In this document: in pieces, positions 58,820 to 64,000 of the stretch | How positions within the stretch are numbered: position 1 is the first letter of the stretch | How the letters are laid out: each line of letters opens with the position of its first letter | From: Streptomyces sporangiiformans | Lineage (GTDB): Bacteria > Actinomycetota > Actinomycetes > Streptomycetales > Streptomycetaceae | Direction of reading: 5' to 3' | Length of the DNA stretch: 64,000 nucleotides | Assembly: GCF_005768555.2 (NCBI RefSeq) | Contig: NZ_VCHX02000095.1 | Span: 29,216-93,215 of the forward strand | Translations under genes and position numbers: made by a program | The notes under the pieces: model-generated | What the model was told of the DNA's origin: nothing | The model's input: only the letters and a program-made list of their open reading frames with translations | Databases searched by the model: none

Positions 58820-59287
58820 TTATTTCCTCTTACCGGTGCAGTCCTCGCACCGGCCGAAGATCGCGAAGTGCTTCATGTCGGTGTCGAACCCGAAGGTCTC
58901 GCGCAGCTTCGCCGTGAACTCGGCGGCGACCGACACGTCCGCCTCGATGACGCTCGTACAGTCCCGGCACACCAGATGGATGTGGTGGTGGCGGTCCGCG
59001 AGATGGTACGTGGGCGCGCCGTGCCCGAGATGGGCGTGGCTGACCAGACCGAGCTCCTCCAGGAGCTCCAGGGTCCGGTACACCGTGGAGATGTTGACCC
59101 CCGACGCCGTCTTGCGCACTTCGCCAAGGATGTCGTCGGGGGTCGCGTGCTCAAGGGTGTCCACGGCTTCGAGCACAAGCTGCCGCTGCGGAGTCAGCCG
59201 GTAGCCACGCTGCCGCAGATCACTCTTCCAGTCGGCGCTCTCGGCGCCGCTTTCCGCGTTGCTTTCGGTGCTGCTATGAGTGCTCAC
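58820..59287 (-). CDS. nur: Nur, nickel-responsive Fur-family repressor
   Basis: Controls nickel uptake and superoxide dismutase genes in Streptomyces. The 155-residue protein has the Fur winged helix (YRLTPQRQLVLEAVDTLEHA; NISTVYRTLELLEELGL), the histidine-rich dimer metal site (HGAPTYHLADRHHHIHLVC) and CxxC pairs CRDC and CEDC. It closely matches S. coelicolor Nur apart from an Asn/Ala/Glu/Ser insertion at the N-terminus. GTG 59287 is used; a second GTG is adjacent. Part of the FABP-nur-ygfZ run. Confidence 0.93.
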   Translation of the reverse strand: MSTHSSTESNAESGAESADWKSDLRQRGYRLTPQRQLVLEAVDTLEHATPDDILGEVRKTASGVNISTVYRTLELLEELGLVSHAHLGHGAPTYHLADRHHHIHLVCRDCTSVIEADVSVAAEFTAKLRETFGFDTDMKHFAIFGRCEDCTGKRK

Positions 59288-59306
59288 CACACCTGAAAGT
59301 CTAGAA

Positions 59307-59882
59307 CTACTTGAAGAAAGCGATCCCGTCGTCGGGCATGTCGTCCGGCAGGGCCTTGGCCCAGCGCTCGACGTCCTCCGGGGAGACGACCTTCTTGAGC
59401 TGGGCGGACATGTAGGGGCGCAGCGGCACGTCGGGGGTCTGCTTCTCGCCGACCCACATGAGGTCGCTCTTGACGTAGCCGTACAGCCGCTTGCCGCCGT
59501 TGTACGGGCCGGAGGCGGCCGTGCGGGCGACCGCGTCCGTCGCCAGGTCGATCTGCGGCTTCTTGTCGGCCAGCTCGCCGTACCAGACCTCGACGACACC
59601 GTCGTCGCGGGTCATCACGACCTCGACCTTGCGGCCTGCGTCGATACGCCAGAAGCCGGTCTCGGTCTCGAGCGGCTTCACCTTGTTGCCCTCGGAGTCG
59701 AGGACCCAGGTGCGCGAGTGGTACTCGAGGAAGTCCCGCCCGTCGTGGGTGAAGCTGACTTCCTGGCCGAAGTTGCACTTCTCGGCACCGGGGAAGTCGT
59801 GGACGCCCGCGCCGGTCCAGTTGCCGAGCAGGAAGGCGAGGGGGACGAGGTCCTTGTGGAGGTCGGACGGGATCTCGATCAT
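59307..59882 (-). CDS. Nitrobindin-like heme-binding beta-barrel (FABP family)
   Basis: A 191-residue THAP4-C-type ten-strand barrel with the family motif LAFLLGNWTGAGV (GxWxGxG) and HSRTWVLDSEG. A histidine equivalent to the proximal heme ligand would be near the C-terminus in canonical nitrobindins but is not obvious here, so heme binding is uncertain. ATG 59882 gives MIEIPSDLHKDL. Upstream of nur on the same strand. Confidence 0.88.
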   Translation of the reverse strand: MIEIPSDLHKDLVPLAFLLGNWTGAGVHDFPGAEKCNFGQEVSFTHDGRDFLEYHSRTWVLDSEGNKVKPLETETGFWRIDAGRKVEVVMTRDDGVVEVWYGELADKKPQIDLATDAVARTAASGPYNGGKRLYGYVKSDLMWVGEKQTPDVPLRPYMSAQLKKVVSPEDVERWAKALPDDMPDDGIAFFK

Positions 59883-59933
59883 GAGCAGCTCAGAAGTCCG
59901 TACGTGTGAGGTCTGGGGCGTCTGTGACGGGGG

Positions 59934-60035
59934 TCAGCGCTGGCCCTGGTACAGCTTCTTCACGGTCAGCCCGGCGAAGGCGAGGACACCGACGCAGACC
60001 AGGATCAGCAGGGCTTCGAAGAAGTACTCAAGCAC
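59934..60035 (-). CDS. 33-residue single-pass membrane protein
   Basis: A very small gene: GTG 60035 with AAGGAG seven bases upstream. The peptide starts VLEYFFEALLILVCVGVLAF, has one membrane helix and a basic end KKLYQGQR. The good ribosome site, clean stop and high-quality helix support translation. It lies between the nitrobindin-like and DsrE genes. Its function is unknown. Confidence 0.8.
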   Translation of the reverse strand: MLEYFFEALLILVCVGVLAFAGLTVKKLYQGQR

Positions 60036-60172
60036 GGGGTGCTCCTTGGATGAGCGTGAGCGAGGGTTGGCGGTACACAGAGCCGGGTTCCAGCCTACTC
60101 GGCCGGGGCCCGGGGCTTGCCGCGAGGTGCCGGGACCCGGACAGGCCCTGGCACAGGGCCTAGCATGCGGCC

Positions 60173-60535
60173 ATGGCGAAGAAGCTCGTGATCAAGGTGA
60201 CGGCCGGGGCGGACGCCCCCGAGCGGTGCTCGCAGGCGTTCACGGTGGCGGCGGTCGCCGTGGCCAGCGGCGTGGAAGTCTCGCTCTGGCTGACCGGCGA
60301 ATCCGCGTGGTTCGCGCTGCCGGGCCGCGCCGCCGAGTTCGAACTCCCGCACGCGGCGCCGCTCCCCGACCTGCTCGACTCGGTCCTGGCCGGCGGCCGC
60401 CTCACCCTGTGCACCCAGTGCGCGGCGCGCCGGGACATCACGGAGAAGGACGTCATCGAGGGTGTACGCATCGCGGGTGCCCAGGTCTTCGTCCAGGAGG
60501 CGCTGGCGGACGGGACGCAGGCGCTCGTCTACTGA
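60173..60535 (+). CDS. DsrE/DsrF-like protein
   Basis: A 120-residue protein of the DsrE fold (KLVIKVTAGADAPERCSQAF, VSLWLTGESAW). It contains a CTQC motif in LTLCTQCAARR and ends VQEALADGTQALVY. The cysteine pair would suit sulfur transfer or redox chemistry. ATG 60173. Confidence 0.88.
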   Translation: MAKKLVIKVTAGADAPERCSQAFTVAAVAVASGVEVSLWLTGESAWFALPGRAAEFELPHAAPLPDLLDSVLAGGRLTLCTQCAARRDITEKDVIEGVRIAGAQVFVQEALADGTQALVY

Positions 60536-60575
60536 GACACGTCGCCCGGATCGTGGTGGTGGCCGCCCCGGCGGC

Positions 60576-60959
60576 CTACTGCGCCGTCTCCACCCACAGG
60601 CAGAACGGATGCCCTGCCGGGTCGAACAGCACCCGTACGTCGTCCTGCGGCTGGTATCCGGCGAGCACGGCCCCCTCGGCGACCGCCCGCGCGGTCTCCG
60701 CCTCCAGGTCGTCGACCTCGATGTCCAGGTGCAGCATCATCTGCTGGTCGCCGGGCTTCCTGGTCGGCCAGACGGGCCGCACGTACTCCGGCTCGGTCTC
60801 GAAGGAGAGCGACACGCCGTCACCGTCCGGCGGTCCGATGAGCACCCAGTGGGGTTCGTCCGCGCGTACCGCGTACCCGAGCAACCGCACGTAGAAGTCG
60901 GCCAGTTCATGGGCGTCGTGCGCGTCGAGGGTGACGGTGGACACTTTGACTCGCGGCAT
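60576..60959 (-). CDS. VOC-family (glyoxalase-like) protein
   Basis: A 127-residue dioxygenase/glyoxalase-fold protein: STVTLDAHDAHELADFYVRL, then MMLHLDIEVDDLEAETARAV and DPAGHPFCLW. The metal-ligand pattern is His/Glu-type (HLDIEV). ATG 60959 gives MPRVKV. DUF3099 gene lies 10 bases upstream, so they are likely co-transcribed. Confidence 0.9.
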   Translation of the reverse strand: MPRVKVSTVTLDAHDAHELADFYVRLLGYAVRADEPHWVLIGPPDGDGVSLSFETEPEYVRPVWPTRKPGDQQMMLHLDIEVDDLEAETARAVAEGAVLAGYQPQDDVRVLFDPAGHPFCLWVETAQ

Positions 60960-60969
60960 GCGCACTTTC

Positions 60970-61230
60970 TTACTGTCGGCGCTTCTTGCCGTCCAGCTCG
61001 TCCCACCACTCGTCGGACTTCGGATCCCCGGACGGGTCGTCCCACCACCGGTCGTCGGGCCCGCGCCGGTTCGCCACCACGGCGGCGAGCGGCGGGATCA
61101 CCATCGCCACGAAGCACATGCCGACGGCCACGGGAATCGACCAGAGCCGCACGACTCCCCAGGCCAGGACGAACAGCCCGAGGCACGTGCCCATCATGGC
61201 GAAGTACACATGGCGGCGTCGCGCGTACAT
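60970..61230 (-). CDS. DUF3099 membrane protein
   Basis: An 86-residue protein with two membrane helices (YFAMMGTCLGLFVLAWGVV; VAVGMCFVAMVIPPLAAVVA) and an acidic, Trp-rich tail (DDRWWDDP, DEWWDEL). ATG 61230 gives MYARRRHVYF. Conserved in actinobacteria; function unknown. Confidence 0.88.
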   Translation of the reverse strand: MYARRRHVYFAMMGTCLGLFVLAWGVVRLWSIPVAVGMCFVAMVIPPLAAVVANRRGPDDRWWDDPSGDPKSDEWWDELDGKKRRQ

Positions 61231-61279
61231 ACGTCCAGCGTAGATCCGGAAGGAGCCCTTCGGCACGCCTCGCGCAGGC

Positions 61280-61335
61280 GAAGGGCCGCACCCCGATCAC
61301 AGTGGTGGCGTCCAACTCCGGGGGTGCGGCCCTTC
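61280..61335. terminator. Terminator after the DUF1416 gene
   Basis: GAAGGGCCGCACCCC (61280-61294) pairs perfectly with GGGGTGCGGCCCTTC (61321-61335) across a 26-nt loop, beyond the stop of the sulfurtransferase-DUF1416 operon. Confidence 0.8.
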
Positions 61336-61415
61336 AGCCGTTCATACGGCCCTGCGGGCCGGTTTTCTCAGACCTGCTCAGAACTGCCCGGACCGCGGCA
61401 GCCTGTACAGAGTGC

Positions 61416-61703
61416 TCAGACGGCGATGGCCACCTCGGCCAGGCCGCCGGTCTGGGCGACGACCGTACGGTCCGCCGTGCCACCCGGGACCAGGGCGCGC
61501 ACCGTCCACGTGCCCTCGGCCGCGTAGAAGCGGAACTGTCCGGTCGCCGAGGTCGGGACCTCGGCGGTGAACTCGCCCGTCGAGTCCAGGAGGCGGACGT
61601 AGCCGACCACGGGCTCGCCGTCCTTGGTCACCTGGCCCTGGATGGTGGTCTCACCGGGCTTGATCGTCGAGGCGTCGGGGCCGCCGGCCTTCGCTCCACA
61701 CAT
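61416..61703 (-). CDS. DUF1416 protein
   Basis: A 95-residue protein of a conserved actinobacterial family, with MCGAKAGGPDASTIKPGETT at the start and a carboxypeptidase-regulatory-like beta-sandwich (IQGQVTKDGEPVVGYVRLLD). It is always found next to thiosulfate sulfurtransferase, as here (40 bases). The role is unknown; the conserved Cys2 may receive sulfur (inference). Confidence 0.92.
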   Translation of the reverse strand: MCGAKAGGPDASTIKPGETTIQGQVTKDGEPVVGYVRLLDSTGEFTAEVPTSATGQFRFYAAEGTWTVRALVPGGTADRTVVAQTGGLAEVAIAV

Positions 61704-61742
61704 GTGCTGCTGCTCCTAGGTAGTTGAGAAAGGTCGGGGGGC

Positions 61743-62582
61743 TTACTTGTTGGCGCCGAGCTCGATCGGCACGCCGACGAGGGAGCCGTACTCGGTCCAC
61801 GAGCCGTCGTAGTTCTTGACGTTCTCGACGCCGAGCAGCTCGTGCAGGACGAACCAGGTCAGGGCGGAGCGCTCACCGATGCGGCAGTACGCGATGGTGT
61901 CCTTGGCGAGGTCGACCTGCTCCTCGGCGTAGAGCTCCTTGAGCTCGTCGTCCGACTTGAAGGTGCCGTCGTCGTTGGCGTTCTTCGACCACGGGATGTT
62001 GCGGGCGCTCGGGACGTGGCCCGGGCGCTGCGACTGCTCCTGCGGCAGGTGGGCCGGGGCGAGCAGCTTGCCGCTGAACTCGTCGGGGGAACGGACGTCG
62101 ACCAGGTTCTGCGAGCCGATCGCGGCGACGACGTCGTCGCGGAAGGCGCGGATCGCGGTGTTCTGCGGCTTGGCCTTGTACTCGGTCTTGGCGCGGGTCG
62201 GCACGTCGGCCACCAGGTCGCGGGAGTCGAGCTCCCACTTCTTGCGGCCGCCGTCGAGGAGCTTGACGCTCTCGTGGCCGTACAGCTTGAAGTACCAGTA
62301 CGCGTACGACGCGAACCAGTTGTTGTTGCCGCCGTAGAGAACGACGAGCGTGTCGTTCGCGATGCCCTTCTCCGACAGGAGCTTCTCGAAGCCCTCCTGG
62401 TCGATGAAGTCACGGCGGACCGGGTCCTGGAGGTCCTTGGTCCAGTCGATCCGGATGGCGTTCTTGATGTGGTTCTTCTCGTACGCCGATGTGTCCTCGT
62501 CGACCTCGACGATGGCGACCTTCGGGTCGTCCAGGTGCTCCTGGACCCAGTCGGCGTCTACCAGGACGTCGCTGCGGCTCAT
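61743..62582 (-). CDS. Thiosulfate/3-mercaptopyruvate sulfurtransferase
   Basis: A 279-residue two-domain rhodanese. The catalytic cysteine is in IAYCRIGERSALTWF in the C-terminal domain; the CRIGERS loop is the actinobacterial SseA/CysA type. The inactive N-terminal domain carries YGGNNNWFASYAYW. ATG 62582 gives MSRSDVLVDADWVQ with GGAGGAGAAAG upstream. Co-transcribed with DUF1416 and preceded by a cysteine-containing leader peptide. Confidence 0.95.
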   Translation of the reverse strand: MSRSDVLVDADWVQEHLDDPKVAIVEVDEDTSAYEKNHIKNAIRIDWTKDLQDPVRRDFIDQEGFEKLLSEKGIANDTLVVLYGGNNNWFASYAYWYFKLYGHESVKLLDGGRKKWELDSRDLVADVPTRAKTEYKAKPQNTAIRAFRDDVVAAIGSQNLVDVRSPDEFSGKLLAPAHLPQEQSQRPGHVPSARNIPWSKNANDDGTFKSDDELKELYAEEQVDLAKDTIAYCRIGERSALTWFVLHELLGVENVKNYDGSWTEYGSLVGVPIELGANK

Positions 62583-62737
62583 GCTCTTTCTCCTCCGGGG
62601 CAGTTGCGGCGGGGCGGTGCGTCAAGAAGGGGTGCGTGTACGCGCATGACCGCGCACGCGGACGTGGCGCACGGGGTGGCCCTGACTCGGGCGAGCCGGT
62701 CGAAGGGCCCTGGAAAACGGGAGTTCGTGGCTCCCGC

Positions 62738-62818
62738 TCAGAAGGAGCGACAGAGCATGGCGGCGACGCGGCACAGGTCGACTGCCCGCCGCTTCGTGAG
62801 ATCCGCCTGTCGCTTCAT
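62738..62818 (-). CDS. Putative cysteine leader peptide
   Basis: A 26-residue peptide (ATG 62818) with the RRAVDLCRVAAMLCRSF end typical of the short leader peptides found upstream of sulfur-metabolism genes in actinobacteria. It has two cysteine codons (TGC, TGT) and lies 155 bases upstream of the sulfurtransferase gene. Ribosome stalling at low cysteine would couple sulfur status to the operon; an anti-terminator stem has not been worked out. Confidence 0.82.
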   Translation of the reverse strand: MKRQADLTKRRAVDLCRVAAMLCRSF

Positions 62819-63034
62819 GCTCCCGATCGTAAGGACGGACAGGCGGACATGTCACCGACGTGTCGCATGGTGAGACGCGATCGTCCGCGATGTGGGATGG
62901 GAGCAGTGTGGAGGTGACTCCGCCCCGGAGTCGGGCGCACGCGTGGGCACCTGCCGGCGTCCGCCGCGGTGTTCACATCTGCTGTGCGGACGAGTCCGTC
63001 TCGCCTTTCGGACAGCCGTTCCTCCGTCGGTGTC

Positions 63035-63793
63035 CTACCCGACGAGCTTGACGTCCGAACCCTTCACGGTGATGTCGACGCCGTTCGGGGCCGCTTCGAC
63101 CTTGTCGATCTTGATGCCGCCGGGCAGGCCGTCGATCCGCTGCTTGAAGTCCGTGACCGAGCGGGCCTTGTCCTCGGCGAGTTGGACGCCCAGGTTGGGC
63201 AGCGCGTCGGCGTGCGCCTTGACGGTGTCGCCCTCGACGCTGACCGTGCTCAGCACGGAGACCGGCTCGGGAAGCTTGGTCCCGAGCACGGTGGCCTCGA
63301 CCTCGACCTTGATCTTGCCGTTGCCGCCGTCGGAGAGGCCGACGACCTCGGCGGTGACTCCGCGCGCGAGCTGCACCGGCTCGGACTTGGCGGCCTTGAG
63401 GAGTTCGTCGTACGAGATCGTGGCCGTGCCGGACGCGGAGGCGGCGGTGGCGGAGCTGTAGTTGCCCGAGAAGGCGACGCCTCGCATCTGGGCGGTCAGG
63501 TCGTCGATACGGATCTTGCCCGCGGCGGAACCGGCGCCGGTCCCGGCTGCGCCGGCCGTGGACGCCTCGTAGTTCTTGATGCCGACCTCGACCTCGTCGA
63601 GTTCGCCGCCGACGACCTGGGTGAGGAAGGGGAAGCCCTTGATCGACACGTCGGGTGTGCTGGCCAGACCCTCGCTGGTCCGCAGCTTGTCCGCCGCCTC
63701 GTCCTCCGCGAAGCCGACGGCTACGCGGTCCGCGATGACGAAGAGTCCGCCCAGGATGACGGCGACGATCAGGAGTATTCGCAGTGCACGCAT
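63035..63793 (-). CDS. DUF2993 (LmeA-like) lipid-binding protein
   Basis: A 252-residue exported or anchored protein. A single N-terminal membrane helix (LRILLIVAVILGGLFVIADR) is followed by the DUF2993 tubular fold with VSIKGFPFLTQVVGGELDEV, GVAFSGNYSS and IKIDKVEAAPNGVDITVKGS. LmeA in mycobacteria binds phosphatidylinositol and supports mannoglycan synthesis. ATG 63793 gives MRALRIL. Single gene. Confidence 0.9.
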   Translation of the reverse strand: MRALRILLIVAVILGGLFVIADRVAVGFAEDEAADKLRTSEGLASTPDVSIKGFPFLTQVVGGELDEVEVGIKNYEASTAGAAGTGAGSAAGKIRIDDLTAQMRGVAFSGNYSSATAASASGTATISYDELLKAAKSEPVQLARGVTAEVVGLSDGGNGKIKVEVEATVLGTKLPEPVSVLSTVSVEGDTVKAHADALPNLGVQLAEDKARSVTDFKQRIDGLPGGIKIDKVEAAPNGVDITVKGSDVKLVG

Positions 63794-63921
63794 GTCTTGG
63801 TGTTCCCCCACCTCGGCATCGACGACCTCCGGTGGCCGTCGAGCGAGCGTAACCCCGTCCGGGGGTCGGGTGGCGTGGTGGACCTTGGTTGTCGATCAGC
63901 TGTGACAGGTTGGGGGGCCTG

Positions 63922-64000
63922 TTTTTCTCGCCCCCGCCGCCCCTACCCATTCCCGTCCCCTGGGGCTCCGCCCCAGACCCCGCCAGGGGGCCAGCCCCCT
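63922..64000. repeat. Dispersed Streptomyces intergenic repeat (copy 2)
   Basis: TTTTTCTCGCCCCCGCCGCC continues into CCCCTACCCATTCCC and a CTGGGGCTCCGCCCCAG hairpin, similar in order and sequence to copy 1 at 55228. It runs off the right edge. Confidence 0.75.

Overview
The window is a high-GC actinobacterial chromosome segment that reads as Streptomyces. The clearest markers are the phoR-phoP/phoU-mtpA block with PHO boxes, mshA (mycothiol), carD, a spore-associated protein, the WhiG anti-sigma factor RsiG, the nickel regulator Nur, rare TTA (bldA-dependent) codons, and the C/G-rich intergenic repeat common in this genus. Most of the content is ordinary core chromosome, with accessory patches between about 26.5 and 43.5 kb.

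Layout. 1-6.2 kb: 5' part of ispD, carD, a lipoprotein, then phosphate sensing (phoP, phoR, duplicated PHO boxes, phoU, mtpA). 6.2-9.4 kb: a ribose-type sugar ABC transporter with a divergent ATPase gene. 9.5-10.8 kb: a decayed secreted-protein gene, a META-domain lipoprotein and the C-terminal stub of a tyrosine recombinase. 10.8-26.3 kb: gpmA, an MFS exporter, a spore-associated protein, a Vgb-like propeller, DUF2000/AraC, a Tat-exported beta-helix protein, YbjN, mshA, a methyltransferase, an NlpC/P60 hydrolase, a response-regulator phosphatase, DUF2516, an HbhA-like protein and an XRE regulator with its operator.

26.5-43.5 kb is the accessory zone. It holds two frameshifted genes in a row (NUDIX, methyltransferase), a remnant of a second nadC, PhzF-nadC, an HxlR regulator with a striking palindrome, and a thioesterase gene cut short at a Tn7-like transposon (tnsA-tnsB-tnsC-tniQ, all minus strand, with ATGA overlaps at tnsA/tnsB and tnsC/tniQ). 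Then come a GNAT, an ECF41 sigma factor with DoxX and a textbook ECF41 promoter, a HAD enzyme, a SUKH-like protein, and a TetR/SGNH-hydrolase pair.

43.8-53.8 kb carries a HelD/HelR-type helicase and TetR, followed by the most unusual part of the window. Three paralogous units each pair a GntR-type regulator, with an unusual C-terminal domain, with a divergently transcribed 60-63 residue hydrophobic protein sharing a G-x-EQLVQ core. The intergenic gaps contain palindromes. Unit 1 is followed by a tandem double kinase-like (APH) protein, and unit 2 is translationally coupled to a HAD phosphatase.

53.9-64 kb returns to conserved genes: an Eis-like acetyltransferase, asparaginase, rsiG, dtd, ygfZ, nur, a nitrobindin-like protein, a 33-residue membrane protein, DsrE, VOC, DUF3099, then DUF1416 and a thiosulfate sulfurtransferase preceded by a cysteine leader peptide, and a DUF2993 protein.
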